A stretch of 64,000 nt of DNA from Planctomycetota bacterium (GTDB lineage: Bacteria > Planctomycetota > UBA1135 > GCA-002686595): assembly GCA_020638835.1 (NCBI GenBank), contig JACKHV010000001.1:1116001-1180000 (forward strand), written 5' to 3'. Made by a program: the position numbers and the translations under genes. The notes under the pieces were generated by a model, which saw only the letters and a program-made list of their open reading frames with translations, searched no databases and had not been told where the DNA came from. Below are positions 42,665 to 52,707 of this stretch, in pieces (position 1 is the stretch's first letter; each line of letters starts with the position of its first letter).

Positions 42665-42934
42665 ATGGCCATTGCAGCCGATCGCAAGAAAGAACTGATC
42701 AAGGAATACGCTCGCAACGAAGGCGACACCGGATCCCCCGAGGTCCAGATCGCCGTCCTCACCGAGCACATCAAGAACCTGACCGAGCACCTGAAGGTGC
42801 ACAAGAAGGACTTCGCGACGCGTCGCGGCCTGCTCACGATGGTGGGGCAGCGCAGCAAGTTCCTGAAGTACCTGCGCAACTCGGATCCGGACCGCTACAC
42901 GTCCATCATCCAGCGCCTCGGTCTGCGCCGCTAG
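42665..42934 (+). CDS. rpsO: ribosomal protein S15
   Basis: The 89-residue protein is full length. It contains the family segments GDTGSPEVQIAVLTEHIKNL and the rRNA-binding HKKDFATRRGLLTMVGQRSK, ending RYTSIIQRLGLRR. It binds 16S rRNA early in 30S assembly. The rpsO-pnp order is widely conserved. Confidence 0.99.
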   Translation: MAIAADRKKELIKEYARNEGDTGSPEVQIAVLTEHIKNLTEHLKVHKKDFATRRGLLTMVGQRSKFLKYLRNSDPDRYTSIIQRLGLRR

Positions 42935-43112
42935 TCATCGTGGAGTCCGGTCACTTCGAACCCGTCGCGTCGCGCGCCGCCCTCGGTGCGCGCGCGGCCT
43001 GCTGTTCGACGCGCCGACTCACGATCCGCTCCGCTTCCGCCGAGCGGTACGAGACCAACCCCTGTGCTCTCGCCGCGACTCGCCTCACGCGAGTCCGTGG
43101 ATAGGGAGCCCC

Positions 43113-43145
43113 CCGCCCGCGCCAGTGCGCGGGCGGTTTCATTTC
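43113..43145 (+). terminator. terminator hairpin between rpsO and pnp
   Basis: A perfect 10-base-pair stem CCGCCCGCGC / GCGCGGGCGG with loop CAGT, followed by TTTCATTTCT. It is the best intrinsic-terminator candidate in the window. In other bacteria rpsO-pnp transcripts are also cut or terminated in this gap. The rest of 42935-43251 contains no gene. Confidence 0.85.
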
Positions 43146-43251
43146 TGGGCGCCCGGCGCCCGGGCGACGCACCGCGCGCGTTCCGGGTCGAGGCGCTGGG
43201 GCGGCCGACCATGCGGGTCGGGCCCCGTTGTTGTCAGAGGAAAGAAACAAG

Positions 43252-45369
43252 ATGACCATGAATCCCATTCGCGTCGAACGCACGATCGCCGGCAAGCGCA
43301 TCGTGCTCGAGACGGGCCAAGTCGCTCGTCAAGCTCACGGCAGCGTGATCTGCCACATGGAAGGAAGCTCGTGCTTCGCCGCCGTCACCACCGGTGCCGG
43401 CCGCGACGACATCGACTTCTTCCCGCTCGTCGTCGACTACCGCGAGAAGACCGAGGCGGCGGGCAAGATCCCCGGCGGCTTCTTCAAGCGTGAAGGTCGT
43501 CCGACGACGAAGGAGATCCTGACGATGCGTCTGACGGATCGCTCGATCCGCCCGATGTTCGCCGAAGGCTTCCGCCAGGAAGTCCAGGTGATGTCGCACA
43601 CGCTCGGCTACGACGGCGTGCACAACACCGACGTGATCTCGATGATCGCGTCCTTCGCCGCGATCCGCATCTCCGGCCTGCCCTTCGAGTGCGCCATGGG
43701 CGCGGCCCGCATCGGCCACCTCGACGGCAAGCTCGTCGCCTTCCCCGCGGACGAACGCCTGCGCGGCGAGTCGCGCTTGAACCTCGTCGTCGCCGGCCAC
43801 ATGAACGGCCTGTCGATGGTCGAGGCCGAAGCGCTCGAGCTCACCGAGTCCGAGATGATCGACGCCCTCGAGATGGCGGACCACATCATCCGCGAGATCT
43901 GCGAGATGATCGACGAGCTGTTCGCCAAGGCGGGCAAGCCGATCATGGAGTTCAAGGCTCCCGCCGTCGACGAGGCCATGAAGGCCCGCGTTTGGGAGTA
44001 CAAGTCGAAGCTGATGTCGGCCATCCGCACCGAAGGCAAGCACACGCGCGACGCGGCTTGCAGCGAAGTGCGCAACGAGTGCGTCGAGCAGCTCACCCGC
44101 GGCGTCGCCGAGGACGACCTGAAGTCGACCGTCAAGGCGATCAAGGAGTTCTTCCACGACCTCAAGGGCGAAGTCGAGCGCGACTGCATCCTGTCCGGCA
44201 AGCGCGTCGACGGCCGCGGCCACGACGAGATCCGCGACATCTCGATCGTCCCGAACTTCGTCGAGCGCCAGCACGGTTGCGTGCTGTTCACGCGCGGCGA
44301 GACGCAGGCGATCGCGAGCTGCACGCTCGGCACGCCGGACGACGAACAGATCATCGACGGCCTCGAGACCGAGTACAAGAAGCGCTTCTACCTGCACTAC
44401 ACCTTCCCGCCCTACAGCGTCGGCGAGACCCGCCGCATCATGGGCCCGGGACGTCGTGAGATCGGTCACGGGATGCTCGCCGAGCGCGCGCTGCAGGCCG
44501 TCCTCCCGGCGAAGGAACGCTTCCCGTACACGATCCGCATCGGCTCGCAGATCACCGAGTCGAACGGCTCGTCCTCGATGGCTTCGGTCTGCGGCGGCTG
44601 CCTCGCGATGATGCTCGCGGGCGTGCCGATCTCGCAGCCGGTCGCCGGCATCGCGATGGGCCTCGTCCAAGAGGGCAACCAGACCGCGATCCTGTCCGAC
44701 ATCCTCGGCTCCGAGGACCACAACGGCGACATGGACTTCAAGGTCGCCGGTTCGGGCCTCGGCATCACCGCGCTGCAGATGGACATCAAGATCAAGGGTG
44801 TCTCGCGCGGCCTGCTCGAGAACGCGCTCGCGCAAGCGAACGCCGGTCGCAAACACATCCTGCGCAAGATGCTGGAAGCCGTGCCGCGTCCGAACGCTGA
44901 CATCTCGAACTACGCCCCGCGCTTCGAGTCGATCAAGATCCCCGGCGAGAAGATCGGCTTCCTGATCGGCCCCGGCGGCAAGACGATCAAGGCGCTGCAG
45001 GCCGACTACGGCGTGCGCATCTCGATCATGGACGACGACGGCAACGTGCAGGTCTTCGGCAACGAGTCGGAGAAGGTCAAGGCCTGCGTCGCGGCGATCC
45101 AAGGCATGTGCGAGACGCCGAAGATCGGCACCAAGTACCGCGGCAAGGTGAAGAGCATCCGTGACTTCGGTGCCTTCATCGAGATCCTGCCCGGCGTCGA
45201 AGGCCTCTGCCACATCTCCGAGCTCGCCGACGGCTACGTCGACAAGGTCACGGACGTCGTGCAGATGGACGAGGAAGTGGACGTCGTCGTGATCAACGTC
45301 GACGACCGCGGCAAGGTGAAGGTGTCGATCAAGGCGCTGCAGCAGCAGACCACCGGCAGCGCGAACTGA
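43252..45369 (+). CDS. pnp: polyribonucleotide nucleotidyltransferase (PNPase)
   Basis: A phosphorolytic 3'-5' exoribonuclease of the degradosome. The 705-residue protein has two RNase PH domains (first beginning RIVLETGQVARQAHGSVICH; second with IMGPGRREIGHGMLAERAL and catalytic-site ITESNGSSSMASVCGG), a KH domain (KIGFLIGPGGKTIKALQADY) and a C-terminal S1 domain (GTKYRGKVKSIRDFGAFIEI). The ATG at 43252 is used; AGAGGA lies about ten bases upstream. A TTG further upstream is less likely. Confidence 0.98.
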   Translation: MTMNPIRVERTIAGKRIVLETGQVARQAHGSVICHMEGSSCFAAVTTGAGRDDIDFFPLVVDYREKTEAAGKIPGGFFKREGRPTTKEILTMRLTDRSIRPMFAEGFRQEVQVMSHTLGYDGVHNTDVISMIASFAAIRISGLPFECAMGAARIGHLDGKLVAFPADERLRGESRLNLVVAGHMNGLSMVEAEALELTESEMIDALEMADHIIREICEMIDELFAKAGKPIMEFKAPAVDEAMKARVWEYKSKLMSAIRTEGKHTRDAACSEVRNECVEQLTRGVAEDDLKSTVKAIKEFFHDLKGEVERDCILSGKRVDGRGHDEIRDISIVPNFVERQHGCVLFTRGETQAIASCTLGTPDDEQIIDGLETEYKKRFYLHYTFPPYSVGETRRIMGPGRREIGHGMLAERALQAVLPAKERFPYTIRIGSQITESNGSSSMASVCGGCLAMMLAGVPISQPVAGIAMGLVQEGNQTAILSDILGSEDHNGDMDFKVAGSGLGITALQMDIKIKGVSRGLLENALAQANAGRKHILRKMLEAVPRPNADISNYAPRFESIKIPGEKIGFLIGPGGKTIKALQADYGVRISIMDDDGNVQVFGNESEKVKACVAAIQGMCETPKIGTKYRGKVKSIRDFGAFIEILPGVEGLCHISELADGYVDKVTDVVQMDEEVDVVVINVDDRGKVKVSIKALQQQTTGSAN

Positions 45370-45396
45370 CCGCGTCCGAACCGCCGGCCGCGACGG

Positions 45397-45490
45397 ACCG
45401 TGCCTGGCTCGATTACGACAGCATCCGTCCGGACCGCCGGCCGCGCCGGACCGCCGGGGATGCTGACGGAATCGTGCCTGGCACGGTACG
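45397..45490. repeat. palindromic intergenic repeat, copy A1
   Basis: About 94 bases. Left end reads inward CCGTGCCTGGCTCGATT; the right end read inward on the other strand is CCGTGCCAGGCACGATT. The inner arms carry AGCATCC/GGATGCT. The two ends always differ at the same two positions in all six copies. Confidence 0.75.
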
Positions 45491-45534
45491 GCTCGGCCCC
45501 GCGATGACCCGGCTGACCCGACTTCGCGACCCAC

Positions 45535-45567
45535 GAGGGCCGCTCCCCACAGAGGGGAGCGGCCCTC
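45535..45567 (+). terminator. terminator hairpin downstream of pnp
   Basis: A perfect 14-base-pair stem, GAGGGCCGCTCCCC with GGGGAGCGGCCCTC, loop ACAGA. It lies 165 bases after the pnp stop, between two palindromic repeats. The remainder of 45692-46093 contains no gene apart from small hairpins near 45936-45980 that precede the next gene. Confidence 0.6.
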
Positions 45568-45596
45568 GGTCGTCGACGCGGGGACCGTCGGGGAAC

Positions 45597-45691
45597 GTAC
45601 CGTGCCAGGCACGCTTGCGCCGGCATCCCCGACGGTCCGGCGTGGCCGGCGGTCCGGACGGATGCCGGCGCAAGCGAGCCAGGCACGGTAC
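45597..45691. repeat. palindromic intergenic repeat, copy A2 (most perfect copy)
   Basis: The outer arms GAACGTACCGTGCC and GGCACGGTACGTTC (45592-45695) are exact inverted repeats. The inner arms CTTGCGCCGGCATCC (45614-45628) and GGATGCCGGCGCAAG (45660-45674) pair perfectly. Between outer and inner arms the element is asymmetric: AGGCACG on the left, CGAGCCA on the right. Confidence 0.85.
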
Positions 45692-46093
45692 GTTCCCGGC
45701 GCGTCGACCGGCGCAGGACCGAGAAAGCGGTCGGATCGCCGTTATCGAGAACGCGAGTTCTGCCGATGGAGGGGAGTGGGAAGGGTCCGCGAGAACGAAC
45801 CCGGCCCGGCGCGCGCTTCCGTCCCCACGGCGGAGGCGCTCGACTTTCGAGTGAGCGCGGGGCGTCCGCCGGGACGCGCCGCCAGAGGGGATCGACCGCG
45901 AGAGAGGCCCGAGCAGGGAACGTCCACCCACTCCCAGCCCCCCGAAAACGGGGCTCGGGGGCGAAAAGGCAGGAAAGCCTTACCCGCAAGCGTCAGGATT
46001 CCTCAATATCGAGGGTGTCGCTGGCGTGGCGTGTGCGTCCGGAAGGATCGTTCCAACTCGGTGCGTGGCCAGCTGAAGCAGAGGGATAGAAAC

Positions 46094-46519
46094 GTGAGAA
46101 TCGCAACTTGGACATTGCCGGCGCTGCTCGTCCTGCCGTTGATGGCGGCGGCGCCCGTCAGCGGGGGAGAAGCCTCCGCCGGCGCACCCACGAGCAGCAC
46201 CCTGGGGACCGACTGGATCGTCTCGAGCGGAGACAACGTCTGCGGCGTCTCGGACGCCCGCCAGATCTCCAACCCGGCGAAGGTCTCCTACGACTCCTTG
46301 CTCAGCGACACCGCCGAGCTGAAGGAGATGAAGAAGAAGGGCATCGACAAGGATTCGCCCGAGGGTCAGATCCTCCACAACAAGGGGGTCGACCGCGTCC
46401 GCAAGGCCGCCAAGTCGGTCATGACGGACAAGAGCCACTGCAGCGTCTGGAAGAAGATCACGAGCCGCTCGGGTCAGTCGGTGCCGGACATCACCGAGGC
46501 CGTGCGCGCCCAACTCTAG
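46094..46519 (+). CDS. small secreted protein of unknown function
   Basis: A 141-residue protein with a signal peptide (1-24, WTLPALLVLPLMAAAPVSG). The mature part has two Cys (NVCGVSDAR and SHCSVWKKI) that could form one disulfide. The charged middle, LKEMKKKGIDKDSPEGQIL, is followed by a basic helix (GVDRVRKAAKSVMTDK). The GTG start at 46094 has GAGGGA nine bases upstream and is needed for the signal sequence. No family recognised. Its neighbours are pnp upstream and secretin/GspK genes downstream, separated by a terminator. Confidence 0.65.
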   Translation: MRIATWTLPALLVLPLMAAAPVSGGEASAGAPTSSTLGTDWIVSSGDNVCGVSDARQISNPAKVSYDSLLSDTAELKEMKKKGIDKDSPEGQILHNKGVDRVRKAAKSVMTDKSHCSVWKKITSRSGQSVPDITEAVRAQL

Positions 46520-46648
46520 ACCGGCACGCCGCCCGGGCCGGAAGCCCGGAACCACGCGGTTCCGTCGCGAGACTGGAACGCGGACAGCCATCGAGGCACG
46601 GGGCCCCGTCCACGCTGTGTTGGACTTCGCCTCGCGAACCGATACAAG

Positions 46649-46683
46649 GAGCGGGGACCGCAAAGGTCTCCGCTCTTCTCTTT
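46649..46683 (+). terminator. terminator hairpin before the secretin gene
   Basis: GAGCGGGGACC (46649-46659) pairs with GGTCTCCGCTC (46665-46675) with one G-T pair, loop GCAAA, then TTCTCTTTG. It ends only 30 bases before the secretin start, so it may act as an attenuator rather than a simple end of transcript. Confidence 0.65.
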
Positions 46684-46712
46684 GCCGGACGCGCCCGCCG
46701 GCGACCCCGCTC

Positions 46713-48125
46713 ATGCGCTCCCTCCCCGTCGCCCTCAGCCCGCTGCTCAGCGTCGCGCTCTGCCTCACGCAGGCGGGGTGCCGCTCCAACGAGCCTGAGG
46801 CGCCAGCGCCGAGGGGCATCGACCAGGAACCGCTCTCGATGGAGGAGTTCCGCCGGCTGATCCAGGACGCGGGCACGATGTCCCCGGTCGACGAAGCGAT
46901 GGGCGACCCCTACCGCGACGTCGATCCCGAGATGGGCTCGACGCCCGAGGAACTCGCGGCGGCCCGCGCGGCCGAAGAGGCGCAAGAGCAGGAGCTACCC
47001 GCGATCCCCGTGGTGCAGAACCCCTACCAGGAGTTCGGCTCGCGCATCCAGGTGCACGACGACACGGGCCTGATCACCAAGCCCTATCCGATGCGCCCGG
47101 GCATGGGGCAGAAGATGGTCGACCTGATCACGGAGTACGGCGACTTCACGATCTACGACTCGGCCACCGGTCCGCAGGGCCCCGCGACGGTGCGGCTCGA
47201 CCTGCGCGCGGGCTTCGACCAGGAGTTCATCTCGAACAACCTGCGCTCGAGCAGTCCCGATGCCGGTCAGGGCATCACGCTGTCCGACTGGCTGATCGTC
47301 ACGGCGAGCCAGGCGTTGCTCAGTGACGTAGAGTTCTTCATCGACATCTTCGCGGGCGGTCCGCCGCAGATCGAGATCGAGGCGAAGATCGTCGAGTGGG
47401 TCACGAACGACAGCCTCGACCTCGGCGTCGGTCCGGTCAACGACAGCACGCCGATCGTCGACTTCCCCGGCAGCACCTTGGTGCGCGACCTGACGTGGAA
47501 CTTCCCGAACCAGGTCGGCGCGAACCAGTTCCTCGCGACGGTCGGAACCGTGCAGGACGGCGTCACCTACAACATGGTGCTCGAGGCGCTCTCGAAGTAC
47601 GAGAACGTGTCGATCATCTCGCGGCCGAAGGTCGCGGTGCGCGAGGGCGGCAAGGCCAACATCGAGGCGATCGAGAAGATCCCGTACCTCAAGATCACGT
47701 CGATCACGAACTCCGGCGGCTTCAACACGGCGCTCGACTACCAGGAGGTCGGCGTGCGCCTCTTCGTCGTGCCGCGCCTGGTCGGCACGGGCACGGTCAG
47801 CCTGGAGATCAGCGTCGAGGCGTCGCTGCAGACGGCGAGCACCGTCGCGGCCTCGACCGCCGCCGGCGACCAGATCTCGCTGCCCACCCTCGCCTCGCGG
47901 AAGGCCGAGACCCTCGTCTACCTGAAGCCCGGCCAGGCCGTGATCCTCGGCGGCCTGATCACCGAGCGGAACGTCGAGGACGAGAAGAAGATCCCGCTGC
48001 TGGGCGACATCCCGCTGCTCGGCTACCTGTTCAAGTCGCGCTTCACCTCGACGGAGAAGGCGCAGGTGCTGTTCTTCATCCGGCCGCGCGTGCTGGGCGG
48101 CAGCGACCTGAACCGCGACTTCTGA
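46713..48125 (+). CDS. secretin-family lipoprotein (type II/III secretion or type IV pilus secretin, C-terminal domain)
   Basis: A 470-residue outer-membrane channel candidate. The signal sequence ends in a lipobox-like LTQAGC (about Cys22). An N-terminal acidic low-complexity region follows, then the secretin core (about 280-465). The core reads IEIEAKIVEWVTNDSLDLGV, VSIISRPKVAVREGGKANIE, YQEVGVRLFVVPRLVG, and the signature LKPGQAVILGGLITERNVED with KIPLLGDIPLLGYLFKS. Typical GspD proteins are about 650 residues with several N-domains; here at most one short N-domain fits, so this is a compact or lineage-specific secretin. A GspK-like gene follows, but no ATPase or inner-membrane platform gene is in the window. 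Confidence 0.88.
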   Translation: MRSLPVALSPLLSVALCLTQAGCRSNEPEAPAPRGIDQEPLSMEEFRRLIQDAGTMSPVDEAMGDPYRDVDPEMGSTPEELAAARAAEEAQEQELPAIPVVQNPYQEFGSRIQVHDDTGLITKPYPMRPGMGQKMVDLITEYGDFTIYDSATGPQGPATVRLDLRAGFDQEFISNNLRSSSPDAGQGITLSDWLIVTASQALLSDVEFFIDIFAGGPPQIEIEAKIVEWVTNDSLDLGVGPVNDSTPIVDFPGSTLVRDLTWNFPNQVGANQFLATVGTVQDGVTYNMVLEALSKYENVSIISRPKVAVREGGKANIEAIEKIPYLKITSITNSGGFNTALDYQEVGVRLFVVPRLVGTGTVSLEISVEASLQTASTVAASTAAGDQISLPTLASRKAETLVYLKPGQAVILGGLITERNVEDEKKIPLLGDIPLLGYLFKSRFTSTEKAQVLFFIRPRVLGGSDLNRDF

Positions 48126-48141
48126 GCCGGCCGTAGGAAAT

Positions 48142-48232
48142 ACCGTGCCAGGCACGATTCTGCCGGATTCGTGGACGCGCAGGGGAACGGGACCCACCGG
48201 GTCGAATCCGGCATAATCGAGCCAGGCACGGG
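48142..48232. repeat. palindromic intergenic repeat, copy B
   Basis: Left end inward ACCGTGCCAGGCACGATTC, right end inward CCCGTGCCTGGCTCGATTA, inner arms TGCCGGATTCG/CGAATCCGGCA. Lies between the secretin and GspK-like genes, starting 17 bases after the secretin stop. Confidence 0.75.
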
Positions 48233-48268
48233 AAGCCGCGGCCGATCCGTGCGTCCATCACGCTCCCC

Positions 48269-49705
48269 ATGAAGCTCCTCCGCTCGAAGTCCGCCGACCC
48301 CGCCAAGCAGGGGTCCGTCCTCTTGCTCTCCTTCATGGTGCTGATCGTCGTCGTCACCATCGTGACGCAGATCAGCATCGGAACGATGACCGACGCGCGC
48401 GTCGCGCGGAACGACCTGACGCTCGCGCGCATGGACCTCGCGATCGAGTCGGCGATGATGCAGGCCCGCATCCAGCTGAGGGACGACGGGGCCGCCGACG
48501 CCGAGGCCGACGGCGGCGGGGACAGCGGCGCCCCGGCGGTCCCGGACATCGGCGACCTGGGTAGCAGCGGCGAAGAAGGGGACTCGCAGGAAGTGCCCGC
48601 CGACAAGAAGGCCGACTTCCCGCCGGAGCGCACGGAGCTCAACCAGATCAGCCTGCGGATCCTGATCCAGGACGAAGACTCCAAGATCAACGTGCTGAAC
48701 ATGCTCGCCGTGGACGAGGAGCGCGCGGAGGAAGCCTTCCAGCGCGTCGTGCGCGTGCTCGACCTGTTCCGCGAAGGGACCGAGTTCGACGTCTCGCTCG
48801 CCGACGCGCAGGAGATGGCGGAAGTGATGCGCCGGCACATGCTCGAGCGCGACACGCAGCTCCTGCCGCGCCCGCACTTGCTCTCCGACAGCAGCGAGGA
48901 CGAACGCCGCGGCTTCCCGCTGGGGATGCGCGAGTTCCTGAGCCACGAAGAGATCCCCGAGGTGCTCTTCATGGACTTCCGCGACGAGAACGACGTGATC
49001 GTGCACTCGATCGAGTCGTTCCTGACGGTCTGGAGCTCGCCGCGCCTGTACTCCGGCAGCGGCGGTTCGGACGGTTCCACCGCGCCGACCAGCGACGAGG
49101 GCGCGCCCGAGTCCGACGCGCCGACCACGGGTGGTTCTTCGTCGAGCGACGAGACGACCGGCGGCTACGCCGTGAACGTGAACACCGCTCCGCCCGTCGT
49201 GCTGAAGTCCCTGTTCGACGATCGCGTGGTGAACCCCGCCTTCTGGGACGAGGTGATCGAACACCGCAACCTCGAGGACGAGGAGGCGATGAAGGACGAG
49301 GACGGCGAGCGCCGCGAGCCGATCTACGACGAGTTCGGCGAGGAGGAGCTCGAGCTGCAGTTCTTCGGCACGACCGAAGACCTCGTCGAGATGCGCAGCT
49401 GGGGCGACTTCGACGGCGAGCTGCAGGCGCGCATCAAGGAACTCCTCACCACGAAGAGCTCGACCTTCTCGATCATCATCACGGCGCGTCGCCCGACCTC
49501 GGCGAACGAGGACGCGGAGACCGGAATGGACCCGCGCGACGCGGCGCGGCAGGAAGAGGACAGCCCCGCGCTGAAGCGCGTCGTTCGCTCCGTCGTCTGG
49601 CGCCACCAGGTCGAGGACGAGGTCGTCGTCACGCCGATCGTGCCGTGGGAGATCCTGCCCTCGTCGCCGTACGAGGTGCTCGACTACCCCGAAGAGGACC
49701 GCTAG
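48269..49705 (+). CDS. GspK-like type II secretion minor pseudopilin
   Basis: A 478-residue protein with a prepilin-like N-terminus: a basic segment, then KQGSVLLLSFMVLIVVVTIV (residues 13-32) as the single hydrophobic helix. This is followed by a GspK-type globular part with ARMDLAIESAMMQARIQ, the helix-hairpin-helix-like YAVNVNTAPPVVLKSLFDD, and a long Ser/Asp/Glu-rich insertion (about 260-300). GspK caps the pseudopilus tip. The usual cleavage-site Gly precedes SVLL. It is preceded by the secretin gene and followed after four bases by an unrelated HyuB-like gene. The acidic insertions are unusual for the family. Confidence 0.8.
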   Translation: MKLLRSKSADPAKQGSVLLLSFMVLIVVVTIVTQISIGTMTDARVARNDLTLARMDLAIESAMMQARIQLRDDGAADAEADGGGDSGAPAVPDIGDLGSSGEEGDSQEVPADKKADFPPERTELNQISLRILIQDEDSKINVLNMLAVDEERAEEAFQRVVRVLDLFREGTEFDVSLADAQEMAEVMRRHMLERDTQLLPRPHLLSDSSEDERRGFPLGMREFLSHEEIPEVLFMDFRDENDVIVHSIESFLTVWSSPRLYSGSGGSDGSTAPTSDEGAPESDAPTTGGSSSSDETTGGYAVNVNTAPPVVLKSLFDDRVVNPAFWDEVIEHRNLEDEEAMKDEDGERREPIYDEFGEEELELQFFGTTEDLVEMRSWGDFDGELQARIKELLTTKSSTFSIIITARRPTSANEDAETGMDPRDAARQEEDSPALKRVVRSVVWRHQVEDEVVVTPIVPWEILPSSPYEVLDYPEEDR

Positions 49706-49709
49706 TCCG

Positions 49710-51290
49710 TTGAGCGCGCCGGACCGCTTGCGCGTCGAGGTGTTCCACCACCTCTTCGCGGCTGCCGCCGAGGAGATGGGCGAGAGCCTGATGCGCTCCG
49801 CCTTCTCGCCCAACATCAAGGAACGGCGCGACTTCTCCTGCGCGTTGTTCGACGGCGACGGGCGCATGATCGCGCAGGCGGCGCACCTGCCCGTGCACCT
49901 CGGCGCCGCGCCGCTCTCGGTGCGCGCGGTGATCGAAGCGGGTGTTCCCGGACCCGGCGACGCCGTACTGCTCAACGATCCTTTCGCGGGCGGAACGCAC
50001 CTGCCCGACCTGACGCTCGTCTCGCCGGTGTACCTGCCCGGCGAGGACCGGCCGCGCTTCTACTGCGCGAACCGCGCGCACCACGCCGACGTCGGCGGAG
50101 CACACCCCGGCTCGATGGCACCGGCGCGCGACGTGCACGGCGAAGGCCTGCGCATCCCGCCGGTGCGCATCGTGCGCGGCGGCGAGGTCGACCGCGAGCT
50201 GCTCGCTCTGCTGCTGGCGAACATGCGCGTGGGGCGTGAACGCCGCGGCGACCTGCTCGCGCAGTGGGCCGCGAACCGCGTGGGAGCGTCGCGTCTCCTC
50301 GCGCTCGCCGCGGACCACGGCGGCGCCGAACTCACCCGCCGCGCCGCGCAGCTGCTCGACTGGACGGACGAGTTGACTGGCGCGCTGCTCGCCGGGCTCC
50401 CCGACGGCGAGTGGGGCTTCGAGGACGAACTCGAGGGCGCAGGCGCGAAGCCCGCGATGATCCGCTTGCGCCTCGAGAAGCGCGGCGACCGGCTCGTCGC
50501 CGACTTCCGCGGCACCGACGCGCAGCGCGACGGAGCCGTCAACACGACGCGCGCCGTCGCCGTCTCGGCGGTCTTCTACTGCCTGCGCTTGATGTTGCCG
50601 CCCGGCACGCCGACCAACGAAGGCATCCTGCGTCGCGTCGACGTCGTCACCGAAGCCGGCTCCCTGGTCGACGCGCGCTACCCCGCGCCCGTCGCGGCGG
50701 GGAACGTCGAGACCTCGCAGCGGCTCGTCGACGTCGTGCTGGGCGCGCTCGCGCAGGTCCTGCCGGACCGCATCCCCGCCGCCAGCGCGGGGACGATGTC
50801 GAACCTCAGCTTCGGCGCGGCGGACGGTCGCTTCGCCTACTACGAGACGATCGCGGGCGGGGCGGGCGGAGGTCCGGCCGGTGCCGGCGCCCACGCCTTG
50901 CAGACGCACATGACGAACACGCGCAACACGCCGATCGAGGCGCTCGAGAACGAGCTGCCGCTGCGCGTCGTGTCGACGACGGTGCGGCGCGGATCGGGCG
51001 GCGCGGGCGCGGCGCCCGGCGGCGACGGCGTGCGGCGCCGCTTGCGCTTCCTGGAGGACGTCCGGCTCTCGTGGATCGCCGAGCGCCAGCGGCGTGGGCC
51101 GTGGGGCCTCGCAGGCGGCGAGCCCGGCGCGCCCGGTTCGGCTCGCGTGCGCGAGGCCGGATCGCGCGGCGACCGACGCCTGCGCGCGCCCTTCTCGATC
51201 GACCTCACCGCCGGCGGCGAACTCGAGCTCGAGACGCCGGGAGGGGGCGGATTCGGCGCCCTTCGGCGCGCTGCGGACGCGGACCGCTAG
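49710..51290 (+). CDS. hydantoinase B / oxoprolinase family protein (HyuB-like)
   Basis: The 526-residue protein carries the HyuB hallmarks: an N-terminal helix ESLMRSAFSPNIKERRDFSC, AAHLPVHLGAAPLSVRAVIE, LLNDPFAGGTHLPDLTLVSP and NRAHHADVGG. HyuB normally works with HyuA (ATP-grasp-free hydantoinase/oxoprolinase A) to hydrolyse N-carbamoyl or 5-oxo ring substrates using ATP. No hyuA is adjacent, which is odd; HyuA may be elsewhere or this may be a stand-alone family member. The TTG start at 49710 lies four bases after the GspK stop. A C-terminal Gly/Ala/Arg-rich stretch (about 425-495) looks like a loop expansion. Confidence 0.87.
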   Translation: MSAPDRLRVEVFHHLFAAAAEEMGESLMRSAFSPNIKERRDFSCALFDGDGRMIAQAAHLPVHLGAAPLSVRAVIEAGVPGPGDAVLLNDPFAGGTHLPDLTLVSPVYLPGEDRPRFYCANRAHHADVGGAHPGSMAPARDVHGEGLRIPPVRIVRGGEVDRELLALLLANMRVGRERRGDLLAQWAANRVGASRLLALAADHGGAELTRRAAQLLDWTDELTGALLAGLPDGEWGFEDELEGAGAKPAMIRLRLEKRGDRLVADFRGTDAQRDGAVNTTRAVAVSAVFYCLRLMLPPGTPTNEGILRRVDVVTEAGSLVDARYPAPVAAGNVETSQRLVDVVLGALAQVLPDRIPAASAGTMSNLSFGAADGRFAYYETIAGGAGGGPAGAGAHALQTHMTNTRNTPIEALENELPLRVVSTTVRRGSGGAGAAPGGDGVRRRLRFLEDVRLSWIAERQRRGPWGLAGGEPGAPGSARVREAGSRGDRRLRAPFSIDLTAGGELELETPGGGGFGALRRAADADR

Positions 51291-51398
51291 AATTCCGCCC
51301 TCGGCGTTCCCCCGAGACTCCTCGCTCGCGAGAATCACCCCTTGGGCAAGGCCGCGCCCGCGGTCGCCCGTCGCCAGCACCCCGAGCGAACTCGAACC

Positions 51399-52694
<1,296 letters not shown>

Positions 52695-52707
52695 GCGAGT
52701 CCACGCC

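Noticed and set aside
45921..46020. Riboswitch before the small secreted protein gene
   Set aside because: Two short hairpins are visible, but the conserved bases of the classes I know (cyclic-di-GMP, cobalamin, TPP, FMN, SAM, fluoride) are not.
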